DNA of 64,000 nucleotides from Candidatus Kapaibacterium thiocyanatum (GCA_001899175.1 MKVH01000021.1:248001-312000), one strand, 5' to 3'. Numbered from the stretch's first letter, positions 36,201 through 45,412 are shown. Translations and numbers: made by a program. The notes: a model not told the origin generated them from the letters alone.

Positions 36201-37454
36201 TGCCGAATCACCGGGGCGGACGTTGAACGGTCCCGTAGCCATGAGCAGACGGATGTCGCCGGCGGGACGCTCACCGTCACGGATGGCCGCAGCCATGAAG
36301 TTGTAGCGGTCTTCGTTTTCGAGCGGGTCTTCTGCGATCGGCCAGTTACGGAACGTACGCATACCGAGCTGCTCCGATACCGGGAACTGGCGCTTGTCCT
36401 TGCGGAGGAAACCATCGGCATCGACGGCAGGGCTTTCGAGGAAGTTGAAGCCGAGATAGCCGAAGCCCTGGTTGGCTTCGCCCTGATCGCCGTTCGTCCA
36501 TTGGATGGCAAGATTGAGCGTCGTGTCCGTATCGTAGAACTTGGCCTTGTCGTTCGCGGCACCGCGCTGGAAGTTCGTGCTCAGCGTGATGTCGACGTCG
36601 AGCAGACCACCCATCCAGCACTGGAAGAGCGTATCCTTGAAGCTCTCCGGGTGGATGAACATGTACTTCAGGAAGACCATGTCGCGATAGTCACCGAAGC
36701 CCCACGAATAGATCGTCTGTTCGATCTGGAAGCCGAGGGGATAGCCTTCTGCCTGGCGCTTGGCGGTACCGCCCTCGTACAGGCTCAGGTCGGTGTCCTT
36801 GTAGACGGCGAAGATGTCTTCTTCGGAAATGAAGGCTGGGCCCTTGGAATAGGTTGCCTTGTTCCGTGCCGTGATATCGCCGATGTACTTACCGTAGTAG
36901 TTCTGGTAACGCAGCGTATCGTTGGGATCGGAGTCCCATACCGGCCAGTTGGGGGAACCGGCCAGGAAGGGCGTACCGTCGCTGGCGTTGAAGTCCGTGG
37001 AGAAGTACGTACGGTACTTGCTGACGCCGTCGGCGTCACGCTTGATCTCCTTGCCGTCCTCGATGGTACCGGGTGCCATCCAGGAATTACCGCTGTTGGG
37101 ATTGTACGTGACCATCACGCGCTTGCGGTAGGCATCGCTGTTCGGCTGACGCTTGAGGGCGGCGAACCATGCACCGGTTGCGAACAGGTACTGGTTCTGA
37201 CTGCCCCGCGGCCACAGACCACCGCCACGACCGTTTCGCACGTCGAAGCCGAAGATCCCGTAATTCGTCGTATAGAACTCGAAGTTCGACACGACATTGA
37301 GCTGCTGGTCGAATGGCCCGGTCGGGTCACGCTGTATCTGGTCGCCCTGGTTCTTGCCCTTGAGCGTATCCTTTGTCCGAGCGTCCATAGCTCCGACAGC
37401 GACCAGCGCCACAAGAAGCACGGCTACCAGAGACCTGTACCACCGGTGGTTCAT
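33213..37454 (-). CDS. 1413-aa secreted protein with T9SS-like C-terminal domain
   Basis: ATG 37454 is chosen because GAGG lies six bases before it and the signal peptide (MNHRWYRSLVAVLLVALVAV) then starts at residue 1. The protein is beta-rich, with many Asp/Asn/Tyr residues and segments such as FGYRIYRARR and YYYAIRAYDEGD that resemble fibronectin type III strands. The last 95 residues (VQVVPNPYYI, TISIYTTAGDLIRKFEH, VWNLMTRNNQRVAS) resemble a FlgD-like/T9SS sorting domain, but it ends with an atypical acidic GDSE. It lies between a TonB receptor (53 bases before its start) and a PorV-like barrel (20 bases after its stop). A surface partner of the receptor is a reasonable guess; no enzyme motif is seen. 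Confidence 0.75.
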   Translation of the reverse strand: MNHRWYRSLVAVLLVALVAVGAMDARTKDTLKGKNQGDQIQRDPTGPFDQQLNVVSNFEFYTTNYGIFGFDVRNGRGGGLWPRGSQNQYLFATGAWFAALKRQPNSDAYRKRVMVTYNPNSGNSWMAPGTIEDGKEIKRDADGVSKYRTYFSTDFNASDGTPFLAGSPNWPVWDSDPNDTLRYQNYYGKYIGDITARNKATYSKGPAFISEEDIFAVYKDTDLSLYEGGTAKRQAEGYPLGFQIEQTIYSWGFGDYRDMVFLKYMFIHPESFKDTLFQCWMGGLLDVDITLSTNFQRGAANDKAKFYDTDTTLNLAIQWTNGDQGEANQGFGYLGFNFLESPAVDADGFLRKDKRQFPVSEQLGMRTFRNWPIAEDPLENEDRYNFMAAAIRDGERPAGDIRLLMATGPFNVRPGDSARIVIGIILGETATGKDATGTEADMVELIRKVRFAQFVYDNQFRAPRAPDYSIIKGVNAGGSMATVPAQGWLPLNNAMVIQWDSTSEMSIDTLERGLDFFGYRIYRARRTDLDSFNVDDITSRRLGPLGWKQIGRYEMLSPFIKSDVSIPNNGINIDEFTLADPIRRTDRKFLVSRNISFAGPWGAYFSDLLSRRPSTYQLVVGANNMIDVSRFDKLDSIRFTYFTTQFDSLPDVNRGGATGPAWFGLDSLQSKRAHDSLIKLILARRIKMAPFLFKDTVMTPTGPDQFDTRIVLRPWEETNEVRRGVIASYMRSITNGRTFYDQGDDNGDGRVLYSPNPNNSEKLINNVDYYYAIRAYDEGDYLLPTPPKLNTRAIGLPNVVKTTPLASRPGDKPNVTILIDSANGARLGGIYNIRLLIQDEQRFNQIFGGRSIELEFYRAWFGLDRDNNPSTPNSNGLYALVVFMRDSATKQLISNWFTALPPELCPAGQVFSNTGGAPGYFTENTYTWVDGDTLRYDTANTVPPRIDTVDFGLPENREKLIRYGNFYTNASCFNAAQYALGTVGLAFDYAIQQWGGIYRTQDSVSLIQGPQNVYIGPGRAQAARYSQSADNPPPAYFQLPFPGFQGMWDASYNNGPGIYEVEFLPGGTENVTTGFILDAGGSDAGKQSIMTFNNVEWLDMKVRNLIEFDREEDKNGAVTTHKVSYPFDYKKVDQAVPTQQVDLANYPKPSALRPDEFSVGAYGFRNSQNGDNTASRRRLFAADSNSGRPIASPGRYYRSRVLSTTGRDTLDFLHVISTGGAQFVIDYSWKGRRSGTGQAVIPGTPAPPAAYPTEDFKAGDKVRFFTLGGALGFPYDYTKVYAHVAQYDPGARNQNYTDAQLEQVQVVPNPYYITHEGMRSPYEGKIYFTRLPRKATISIYTTAGDLIRKFEHDEATSESPDRMGMDVWNLMTRNNQRVASQMLVAKIETPEGASVIRKFSIVVGPARIIGDSE

Positions 37455-37507
37455 ATGTACCTCGAAGAAATGTTTTGTTCTCTGTTTCATGGTCGTGTTG
37501 CTGCGGA

Positions 37508-40500
37508 TCAGAATCGGAACGTCACGCCGAAATAGACCTGGCGCGGGAACTGGTAGTTACCCTGCTGGGCGACGACCGTCTGCACGTATTCCTGATAACC
37601 GCGATACGTTTCATCCTGCGTTACGATGCCATCGCTGTTATAGTCGATGCGCTCGTTGTAGAGGCGGCGACCGACACGATCGTACTGCGACGGAGCGACC
37701 GTTTCCTTGCGGCTCTTGTCACCCGTCTTGTAGTAGGCTGCTGCCGGGAAGTCCCCGGGCACACGGTTGAGAGCGAAGCCGTCGTAGTCCGGGCTGCCCG
37801 TACGCGTGTAGTAGCGGATGGCGTCGGTGAAGTTGAAGAGGTTCGTCGCATCGACGAAGATGTCGACGGACGTGTTGCCACCGATGACGTCACCGAGGGG
37901 GATGTTCCGTACGAGACGAAGTTCCGAGTTCCAGTTCGCCGGGAAGCGGCCGGAGTTGATCTGCCCCGTCGCTTGACCACGATAGTCGACCGGTGTGTAG
38001 GGCAGACCCGTCTGCCAGAAACCGGAGAGCGTGAACGTCACGTGTTCGAGGAAGGCAATGCCACCGATCGTGGGACCTTCATCACGACCCCATTCGAGGC
38101 TGATGGCACCGTTGACGCGATGACGACGGTCGTAGTCCAGCGGGAAGTCCGTAACCGGATAGGCAGGCTGACCCGTAGCCGGATCGAGACCGACGGCGAC
38201 GGCCGAGTTGTTGGCCGTACCCGTCGCCTGGGCGAGGGTGTAGTTGAGGTTGAACGACCAGTTGTTGGTCATGCGCTTCTGGAGCGTGAGCTCGAGACCG
38301 CGGGACGAACCGTAGTCGGCCAGGATACGCTGATAGAACGGAATCGGAACGATCCGCACGTAGGCGAGACCGGCCTGATTGTAGATGTCCTTGTAGTATC
38401 CCGTAGCCGTGATCGCGATGTCATCGTTGAACTGATGATTGTAGGCGATCTGATACTGGTTCGTACGCTGCATTTCCATGTTCGGGTTACCGAGAACCTG
38501 GCTGCCGCGAAGCTGGAAGGCGTTGAAGGAGTCGTAGTAGTCGGACCACGGCGGGGCCTGGTAGTAGATACCGTACGACAGGTTGAGGGTCTTGCGACCG
38601 TCATCGCTGACAGGATAGGTCACCGTGATACGCGGGCTGAGATAGAGCTTGGCCTTCGTGCTCGCGAAGCCGGTGGGGCTGCCGAAGGGATAGAAGATGT
38701 CGTATGACGTACGATACATGGCGTCCGAATTCATGTAGTCCACACGCAGACCGGGCGTGAAGACGAGACCCTTGAACTGGATCTGGTCCTGCACGAAGAA
38801 GCTGGCCGTGGTAGGCGTATAGGGCTTCTCGCTCGCGAGCTTGGCCGCTTCGGACTGCGGATCGTTCGGATTGATTTCGGCGTAGATGTTGCCGCCGTAA
38901 TCGGCGCCGTAGACGTCATAGAACGGCGAGCCATCCCACGGATTGGCATTGTAGTGGCGCGACAGGCGCAAGAGACGGAGTTCGAAACCGGCCTTGAACG
39001 TGTGACGCGTGTCACCCGTCAGGAGGTTATGCGTGATGCTTCCGTCCACCTGCCAGAAGCGTGCATTACGGAAGTCGACGCCACCTTCGTTACCGCGTGC
39101 GGCGAAGTAGCCGAGCAGACCGTAGGGGTTGGCCGTGGACTGGAAGTCGCCGATACCCTCGACGTACCCCGTGATGGGATTGGGTGCCGTGACTTCGAGC
39201 AGGGCGAGACCATCGTCGGAATAACGCTGCGTACGGAGGTAGTCGTAGGCGTCGACGATCTTGTTGGGTCCTTGCGTATAGACAGTATCCGCGAACGACA
39301 TGTTGTCTTCGGGATAGTAGAGATCGAAGCCGCTGAAGAGGCCGGGTGCATCACCGGTCTTGCGCTTGCCGGTTTCGGTGATCTTGCCGTTGAACGATAC
39401 ACGCAGTTCGTAGAACGTGTTCTCGCCGAGCGTGTGGTTGATCTGTGCGAAGGCGTTGTTGCTGAATTCCTGTACGGCGATCAGCTTGGCGTTCCGCGTG
39501 GGAACACCGTTGTACTGGGGCAGACCGTCGGCTCCGAGGATCGCGCGGCCGTTCATGTCGACCTTGTAGCCCTGGTCGTTGGCATAGAGCCATGCCCAGT
39601 CGGTACGCTCACCGTTCACCAGACCGTACATACCACCGACGAGGAGGAAGATGTCGTTGTTGAACTGGAACTTCAAACGACCCGTGATATTGCGGGACCA
39701 CGTGCGGTTGTTCGGCATCATACCGAGATTGTTGCCGATCGGGTCCATTACCTGGAGACCGAAGTTCCGGTTGTTCTGGAAGGTGTTACGGACGGAGACG
39801 AAGAACGTCGAACGGCCGATTCCGAGCGGGCCACCGAGCGTAGCATCGACGACGTCCTCAAGGGGAGATCCGGCCTGGATACCGTTGTTGGCCTTGCCGA
39901 ACAGGAAGGGAACGTCCTTCCTCCAGCGGAGGATACCTTCGAAGCGGTCGATCTTACCGGTCTTGACGACCGTGTTCACGACACCACCGATGGCGTTACC
40001 ATATTCGGCACCGAAGCCGCCGGTCTGTGCCTGGACTTCTTCCGTGGCGAGAGGGCTGGGCATCGCCGCCGAAACCGTGGCGCCCGAGTTACCGAGACCG
40101 CCCGTGAACTGGTCCGTCACGGTAAGACCGTCGACGAGTACCTGTGTTTCCGTCGTACGCGAGCCACGGATATTGAAACCGTTGCCCGATACCTGGACGC
40201 CGGCAACACGACCGAGGGCCGCCGCCGTATTGTCGATACCGAGCTTGACGAGGTCCGACCCCTTGATGGCCCGGCTCGTTCCGATGTCGGTCGTGCTGAC
40301 CATTTCCTTTTCGGCACTGACGTCGACGACCTTCGTCTGGATGCCGCCCTGGGCAAGCACGATGTTCAGCGTCACGGTCTGATCGGCCGAGATGCTTACG
40401 CGCTTGAGGGCCGTATCGTAGCCGATTGCCGTGATACGGATATCGTACGTACCGGCAACGATGTTGACGATGTTGTAATTACCATCACCTTTCGTGATGC

Positions 40501-40657
40501 CACCGCGTGTCGTTCCCAACACCCGAACCGTAGCGCCGGACACCGGTTTCTTATCCTGGCCTGTTACCTTACCCGTCAGGATGCCAGTGATGCCCGCCAC
40601 TGCGGTCGCAGCCGACATGGCCATGGCGATCACGACGATCAAGTACCTACGCAACAT
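37508..40657 (-). CDS. TonB-dependent receptor with carboxypeptidase-like N-terminal domain
   Basis: A 1049-residue outer membrane receptor. The start ATG 40657 follows GGGAG and gives a clean signal peptide (MLRRYLIVVIAMAMSAATAV). Residues about 25-105 form a carboxypeptidase D-like regulatory domain (GKVTGQDKKPVSGATVRVLG). Next is a plug domain (about 110-230) with AALGRVAGVQVSGNGFNIRG and GFGAEYGNAIGGVVNTVVKTG. A long 22-strand-type barrel ends in RQVYFGVTFRF, with the C-terminal Phe typical of outer membrane insertion. It belongs to the SusC/OmpC-like family of TonB receptors, but no SusD lipoprotein is adjacent; instead the next gene encodes the 1413-aa secreted protein. The substrate is unknown. 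Confidence 0.88.
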   Translation of the reverse strand: MLRRYLIVVIAMAMSAATAVAGITGILTGKVTGQDKKPVSGATVRVLGTTRGGITKGDGNYNIVNIVAGTYDIRITAIGYDTALKRVSISADQTVTLNIVLAQGGIQTKVVDVSAEKEMVSTTDIGTSRAIKGSDLVKLGIDNTAAALGRVAGVQVSGNGFNIRGSRTTETQVLVDGLTVTDQFTGGLGNSGATVSAAMPSPLATEEVQAQTGGFGAEYGNAIGGVVNTVVKTGKIDRFEGILRWRKDVPFLFGKANNGIQAGSPLEDVVDATLGGPLGIGRSTFFVSVRNTFQNNRNFGLQVMDPIGNNLGMMPNNRTWSRNITGRLKFQFNNDIFLLVGGMYGLVNGERTDWAWLYANDQGYKVDMNGRAILGADGLPQYNGVPTRNAKLIAVQEFSNNAFAQINHTLGENTFYELRVSFNGKITETGKRKTGDAPGLFSGFDLYYPEDNMSFADTVYTQGPNKIVDAYDYLRTQRYSDDGLALLEVTAPNPITGYVEGIGDFQSTANPYGLLGYFAARGNEGGVDFRNARFWQVDGSITHNLLTGDTRHTFKAGFELRLLRLSRHYNANPWDGSPFYDVYGADYGGNIYAEINPNDPQSEAAKLASEKPYTPTTASFFVQDQIQFKGLVFTPGLRVDYMNSDAMYRTSYDIFYPFGSPTGFASTKAKLYLSPRITVTYPVSDDGRKTLNLSYGIYYQAPPWSDYYDSFNAFQLRGSQVLGNPNMEMQRTNQYQIAYNHQFNDDIAITATGYYKDIYNQAGLAYVRIVPIPFYQRILADYGSSRGLELTLQKRMTNNWSFNLNYTLAQATGTANNSAVAVGLDPATGQPAYPVTDFPLDYDRRHRVNGAISLEWGRDEGPTIGGIAFLEHVTFTLSGFWQTGLPYTPVDYRGQATGQINSGRFPANWNSELRLVRNIPLGDVIGGNTSVDIFVDATNLFNFTDAIRYYTRTGSPDYDGFALNRVPGDFPAAAYYKTGDKSRKETVAPSQYDRVGRRLYNERIDYNSDGIVTQDETYRGYQEYVQTVVAQQGNYQFPRQVYFGVTFRF

Positions 40658-40708
40658 GAATGTACTCCCATGAGGAAACGTCATGACAACAAATAATCTC
40701 GTTTGTGT

Positions 40709-42742
40709 TTAGCGAACCACTGACAGCGTACGCGTCGTGCGCACACCATTCTGCTCGATGAGGCAGTAATACGTCCCGGTTGCCAGTGTGCTCGTCGGAA
40801 TGGAGACCGTCCAATCTCCCGTTCCTGCTGGATTCATCGACTGCATGATCGTCTCACCCAGCGCTGTAACGACGGACACGGTAATCGCGCCGTTGGTTAC
40901 GTTCCTGATGGAAAGATGTGCGACTTCGTTCGCCGGATTGGGGCTGAGCGTGATCGCCGCATCGAACGTGCGTTCGTTCTGCACACTGCTGATGACGTTC
41001 AGATCCGACGTCTTCATCGGATAGAAGTAGACCTTGGCGGTGTCCACCGCAAGTTCGACGTTCGTCACGCGATCGCCCGGCAGGGTGTTGACCGAGTAAC
41101 CGATATACATGCGGTCGTTGACGACATCGCACATCGTGGGGAAGTTCGCATTGACGCCGTCGGGCGTGATGTTCACCGGCGTCGACCACGTATCGTAGTT
41201 CTTCAGCTTGTGCGTGACGTAGACGTGGCCATAGAGACCATCGACGGTCGTCAGCGTGTCGACGTCGACCGTCGTGCGCGTCGTCGTGTCGACTTCCATG
41301 CTGACGACGTCGCCGTTCTTGGGAGCGGCATACGTCACGTAGATGTTGTCCTCTGCATCCATGCCCATCTGCGCATAGCGGCTGGGGCCGGTATACGGAC
41401 GACGGCTGATGATGACGCCCTGACCGTTCCACGGCTCGGCACCACCTGCGGCACCCATGCGTGTGAGGGTGGAATCACCTTCACGGTAGTAGAGCAGACC
41501 GAGACCGGCCATCAGTCGCGCATCGTCGACTTCGTAGATGGTTCCGCTGCGGGGATTGGACGTCGACGGTTCCTTCGGTCCCGTCTGGATGACGTACGTC
41601 AGCGTCTCGCCGATGATGTAGTGCGCGCGGCCTTCCGAGTCGATCATGACGTCGAGGTGGGAGGTCGGTCCGACGACGGTGTCGGACCATACGCGGATCT
41701 CGTTGTTGCCCGTCTCGACCGAGTCGATGAACGTATGCTGTCCGGTGAAGACCAGACGGTTGTCGTTCCACGTCTGGCCATTGTCCGTGGACTTGCGCGA
41801 GATGATGTTGAGACCTGCATCGATGTAGGCCACGACGACCGTATTGTCACGGGCGGCGATGGCATACGTGTCACCGCCACTGCCGTCACGCAGCGTTCCA
41901 CCGGAAGGAGGATTTACCGCGTTGGCACCGGTGAGCAGCATTTCCTGATCCCACGAATCACCGGCATCGGTCGAACGGCGGTACGCGACCTGATTGGCGT
42001 TGCTGCCCGTGAACCGGCGGTTGTAGATGAGATGGACATTCTCCTGTCCATCGATGGCGGCACGCGGCCAGAATGCCGAGTCGGCATCGACCGTCACGTC
42101 GAGGGGGAAGAAGTTGTCGTCGCCCACGGCGCCGTTGCGCCAGAACTTGATGGGGGCGTGGGACGGCGTCGCTGCGGAACCATCCTTGAACTGGATCAGG
42201 GAAGGCCAGCCCGTACGGTCCTGGTCGATCTTCTTGAATTCGGGGAGTCCAAGCGTCGGATTGTCGGGATCGGAGACTTCCATGAAGATGTAGTGTCCCC
42301 CACGGCCGTTGTTGTAGCCGGGTGCGCGGCTCGTGGCATCGCGCGACGGATCCTTGGAAGCCATCCAGAGCATCTGAGCGTAGGACTCGGCGCCTTCACG
42401 ATAGAAGGAAATCCGGTTGGGCATCGCGCCGTTGGTCTGGAAGTCGTAGAACGTATAGCCTACCTGGACACCAGGCACGTTGGCCTGTGCAACAGGTGCG
42501 AGAACCTTCGGCATCGACATCGGAGACGTGATCTGCGACGTCGTACCCGGAAGGCGTTCGACGGATTGCTGGAATGGCACCGTCTTGAGCACGACCGTAC
42601 CGTTCGTGCCAACGGATTGGCGCGGAACCGGCAAGGTTTTTGCTTGCACGGAAAGGGGTTGCTGTGCACCGGCATCCGTCGCACCCATTACGAGGCCCGA
42701 CGCGATACCGATATGTACAAACAGCGTAGAGAAACGTCCCAT
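40709..42742 (-). CDS. Sialidase-like Asp-box propeller protein with T9SS sorting domain
   Basis: A 677-residue exported protein. ATG 42742 is chosen because AGGGA lies eight bases upstream and a signal peptide follows (MGRFSTLFVHIGIA ... DAGAQQ); the longer frame adds an implausible Arg/Cys-rich stretch. BNR/Asp-box repeats are visible (STDAGDSWDQ, STDNGQTWND), pointing to a six-bladed beta-propeller as in sialidases, but the catalytic Arg triad and Tyr/Glu pair could not be confirmed. The last 85 residues are a classical T9SS type A domain (ITLSPNPANEVAHLSI, ATGTYYCLIEQNG, TRTLSVVR). It lies downstream of the sigma/anti-sigma pair, after an 85-base gap. A degenerate -7-like TATATTG occurs in the gap. 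Confidence 0.8.
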   Translation of the reverse strand: MGRFSTLFVHIGIASGLVMGATDAGAQQPLSVQAKTLPVPRQSVGTNGTVVLKTVPFQQSVERLPGTTSQITSPMSMPKVLAPVAQANVPGVQVGYTFYDFQTNGAMPNRISFYREGAESYAQMLWMASKDPSRDATSRAPGYNNGRGGHYIFMEVSDPDNPTLGLPEFKKIDQDRTGWPSLIQFKDGSAATPSHAPIKFWRNGAVGDDNFFPLDVTVDADSAFWPRAAIDGQENVHLIYNRRFTGSNANQVAYRRSTDAGDSWDQEMLLTGANAVNPPSGGTLRDGSGGDTYAIAARDNTVVVAYIDAGLNIISRKSTDNGQTWNDNRLVFTGQHTFIDSVETGNNEIRVWSDTVVGPTSHLDVMIDSEGRAHYIIGETLTYVIQTGPKEPSTSNPRSGTIYEVDDARLMAGLGLLYYREGDSTLTRMGAAGGAEPWNGQGVIISRRPYTGPSRYAQMGMDAEDNIYVTYAAPKNGDVVSMEVDTTTRTTVDVDTLTTVDGLYGHVYVTHKLKNYDTWSTPVNITPDGVNANFPTMCDVVNDRMYIGYSVNTLPGDRVTNVELAVDTAKVYFYPMKTSDLNVISSVQNERTFDAAITLSPNPANEVAHLSIRNVTNGAITVSVVTALGETIMQSMNPAGTGDWTVSIPTSTLATGTYYCLIEQNGVRTTRTLSVVR

Positions 42743-42827
42743 AGTTGTCCCTATGTATAGATTCCAGAGATGTCCCCGTCTTAAGCCGCGCAATATAACA
42801 AGTTCTTCACAATGGCTTCGGAACGGC

Positions 42828-44156
42828 TTACAGACGTATCTGCACACCGTACAACAGCGAGTAGATCGCACCATACGAACTTGATGTACTGACGCCGCCG
42901 ATGGCATTGGTACGGAACGGAACGTAGCGCGCTTCCGCACCCACCGTCAATGATACCGAACGATACAACTTGTATTCGCCCTGTATCCGGCCGTAAGCCA
43001 GCATGCCATCTTCACCGGCACCGAGAGCCGCACGTCCCTGTACGGCAAGGCCACCGGCATTCATGATCGATTGCTGCAGGAAGGCAGCACCCCATACCAT
43101 CTGTTCCGAATTCATCGAAACCGACGTCTGACGAAAATACGTTCCGACAGGTGAGTCACCAGGCAGGAGCTTCATGATTCCGCCATCCTCACGAGGAGGC
43201 GCAGCAGCACGGGCAGGACCTTCGGGCGTCCCGCCGATACGTACGCTTCCCTCATGGGAGCGCTCCACGTCATAGGACGTGGAACCGACTTCGAGACCGA
43301 ACACGCTCGACGGCGCGACGGCATATCCGAGACTTTGCGAGATCGATCGAACGTTCGAGGCCGATGGCAGCGACGTCGTCATGCCCTGCGTGTACAACGT
43401 CGCAAGCAGCACTTCCATGGGATAGTCGGCTTCGGCCACGGCAACCTTGGCCGGACCGCACGTCGCACAGGCGGCACGTGGATCGACCACCGACGCGTCG
43501 TCACGATCCGTCGACGATACGTCCGGAGTACGTCCGCCGAACCATACGCTCAGGGGTATGGCCCTGCCGGAATCATCGGCATCGGCTTCCGCCATGCGTC
43601 GTTCCGCGGCGGCGCCATCCATATCGGAGTCACCGTTCACGACGGACATGACGAAGGCATCGTCCGTCGACTCGTCGTTCTGCACATCCATCCTCGTGCG
43701 TACCGTCCGGATGCGGGAAACGGTCGTCGCTGCATGACCGGCTTCATCGAACGCGTTCAGGGCAGGAAGTTCGGGAAGGAGGACGGCCTGATCTCCACCC
43801 GTCGTGAACCAGTCGTGGCCGACGGGAACGACGAGCATGAGTACGGCGGCGACGAGCGACAGAACCCGGCGGCGGGATGCACGTGCGGCGGGATCGATGG
43901 CGACGGGCAGGGCCTTATGACGGTCCTCGTCATCGTCGATATGAGCCAGAATGTTGTCGTACACTTCCTCGGCTACGTCACCGGGAGTATCGGCAATGGC
44001 GTCGTCCTCGCATCGCATGGCGATATGGACGAGCACAGCGGCGTCGAACGCTTCCTTGGCCAGTGGATCGGCGGCAATGAGCCTGCGGAGTTCCGAGTCT
44101 TCCTCGGGACTGAGCTCGCCGTCGAGATATTTCGATATGAGGTGATCCAGGATCAT
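42828..44156 (-). CDS. Membrane anti-sigma factor-like protein with beta-rich C-terminal domain
   Basis: A 442-residue protein whose start overlaps the stop of the ECF sigma gene (ATGA), the usual arrangement for a cognate anti-sigma factor. Residues 1-60 (ISKYLDGELSPEEDSELRRL) resemble the cytoplasmic anti-sigma domain, without the zinc-binding HxxxCxxC motif. A single membrane helix lies at about 96-116 (RRVLSLVAAVLMLVVPVG). The outside part has a low-complexity acidic linker. Its last 150 residues then read like outer-membrane beta strands (LAYGRIQGEYKLYRSVSLTV, GAEARYVPF, YSLLYGVQIRL). That combination is unusual; the strands may form a periplasmic or envelope-sensing domain. Sigma control is inferred from position and the N-terminus. 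Confidence 0.72.
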   Translation of the reverse strand: MILDHLISKYLDGELSPEEDSELRRLIAADPLAKEAFDAAVLVHIAMRCEDDAIADTPGDVAEEVYDNILAHIDDDEDRHKALPVAIDPAARASRRRVLSLVAAVLMLVVPVGHDWFTTGGDQAVLLPELPALNAFDEAGHAATTVSRIRTVRTRMDVQNDESTDDAFVMSVVNGDSDMDGAAAERRMAEADADDSGRAIPLSVWFGGRTPDVSSTDRDDASVVDPRAACATCGPAKVAVAEADYPMEVLLATLYTQGMTTSLPSASNVRSISQSLGYAVAPSSVFGLEVGSTSYDVERSHEGSVRIGGTPEGPARAAAPPREDGGIMKLLPGDSPVGTYFRQTSVSMNSEQMVWGAAFLQQSIMNAGGLAVQGRAALGAGEDGMLAYGRIQGEYKLYRSVSLTVGAEARYVPFRTNAIGGVSTSSSYGAIYSLLYGVQIRL

Positions 44157-44719
44157 CGTTCGTTGAGTACCGGAGCCAGTAGTTTGCGCATCATCAGTCG
44201 TGCGCGATAGACGCGGACCTTGGCCAGTGAAAGATCGATACCGACGATATCGGCGATTTCCTGGTAGGAATGGCCTTCATATTCACGAAGTACGAGCGCC
44301 TCTCTCAGGGCGATGGGCAGATGCGTCAGCGCCTGCTCGATACGTTCCTTGAGGATGACATCGTGATCCACGACGTCGGGATGGGCATGGAACGTCTCAT
44401 CGAAGGGTTCGTGGCTCGCCCTGCGCGTGCGCAGCAGATTGAGGCAGGTGCGTCGGGCTATGGAGAACAGCCACGAGCGCACGTTGTCGCCACGCAGTTC
44501 CCTGCGATGTTCGTACATACGGATGAAGGTTTCCTGAAAAGCGTCCTTGGCCAACGCGTCGTCATTCGTCATGCGCCTGCAGAACCGGTAGATCTTGCTG
44601 TGGAACTGATCGTAGAGCGAACGGAAGGCATCACGATCCCCGCTTCGGAAGGCAGCGAGGATCAGGGCGAGCTCTTCGTCGCTGATCGACCGGGCGCTAT
44701 GATGATTGCTGGGTAGCAC
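44153..44719 (-). CDS. ECF RNA polymerase sigma factor
   Basis: A 188-residue sigma-70 family protein with region 2 at about 25-95 (FRSLYDQFHSKIYRFCRRMT, AFQETFIRMYEHRREL, WLFSIARRTCLNLLR). Region 4 lies at about 125-185 (LPIALREALVLREYEGHSYQ, then EIADIVGIDLSLAKVRVYRA). It lacks regions 1 and 3, as ECF factors do. The start ATG is preceded within 35 bases by the stop of the YIP1-like gene. It is translationally coupled to the anti-sigma-like gene. The regulon is probably an envelope stress set, given the neighbours (lnt, M16 peptidases, T9SS cargo), but this is inference. Confidence 0.9.
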   Translation of the reverse strand: MLPSNHHSARSISDEELALILAAFRSGDRDAFRSLYDQFHSKIYRFCRRMTNDDALAKDAFQETFIRMYEHRRELRGDNVRSWLFSIARRTCLNLLRTRRASHEPFDETFHAHPDVVDHDVILKERIEQALTHLPIALREALVLREYEGHSYQEIADIVGIDLSLAKVRVYRARLMMRKLLAPVLNER

Positions 44720-44752
44720 GACGCTCGGATGACAATCCCCACCCGAAAAAGG

Positions 44753-45406
44753 TTACAATGTCAGGATACCGTTGACCAGAGCCGCGCCTGCGAGTAGCAG
44801 GACTGCGACGATCCATACGATGAGGCCCACCACATATCCGAACCTGTGGTGCAGACCCGCCCCCGTGGTAAGGGCTATTCCGATGACAATGTAACGCCAG
44901 CAGTCGAATAGATCGACCTGGACGAGTACGGGATAGAGGATGGGATGGCTGGCCGGATCGACGAGGACGCCGGCATTCATGCCCGCCCGCGTCGTGTGGA
45001 ATACGACGTGAAGGATGGTATCCACTCCGATACCGATGACCTTGATGACGGAGGCCGCCGATACGGCGATGAGCGTCCGTCCGAAGGTATAGCTCTCGTC
45101 CGTGAGGAAACGGCACAGGACGAGAAAGAGTCCGGACAGCGACAGGATCTGTACGGTCGTGATCATGAGCAGGAAGCCCAGCGCTGCGGTGACGTGGCGC
45201 TGCGGACTCGACAGGTCGACGTTCCCTTCGACGTGCTGCTGGGGCACGTTGCCCATCTCGGCCAGCGTCATCGTCGTGGCAAGTACGGCAACGAAAAGCA
45301 CGGCCACGGCAAAGAGTGCCACCGGCCGTGCTTCATTCGCTTCGGAAACGCGCCATGGGGCCACAAGGGCATGCCACATGGCGCGTAATGCTATCGTGAT
45401 CTGCAT
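44753..45406 (-). CDS. YIP1-like integral membrane protein
   Basis: A 217-residue protein with five or so hydrophobic helices (ALFAVAVLFVAVLATTMTLA, VTAALGFLLMITTVQILSL, TLIAVSAASVIKVIGIGVD, YIVIGIALTTGAGL, VVGLIVWIVAVLLLAGAALV). This pattern, with the short MWHALVAPWRVSEAN start, matches YIP1-domain bacterial membrane proteins of unknown function. It starts six bases after the stop of the inactive M16 gene and is followed 33 bases later by the ECF sigma gene. It therefore sits in the middle of an lnt-M16-M16-YIP1-sigma-anti-sigma series. Confidence 0.7.
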   Translation of the reverse strand: MQITIALRAMWHALVAPWRVSEANEARPVALFAVAVLFVAVLATTMTLAEMGNVPQQHVEGNVDLSSPQRHVTAALGFLLMITTVQILSLSGLFLVLCRFLTDESYTFGRTLIAVSAASVIKVIGIGVDTILHVVFHTTRAGMNAGVLVDPASHPILYPVLVQVDLFDCWRYIVIGIALTTGAGLHHRFGYVVGLIVWIVAVLLLAGAALVNGILTL

Positions 45407-45412
45407 CGTCCG

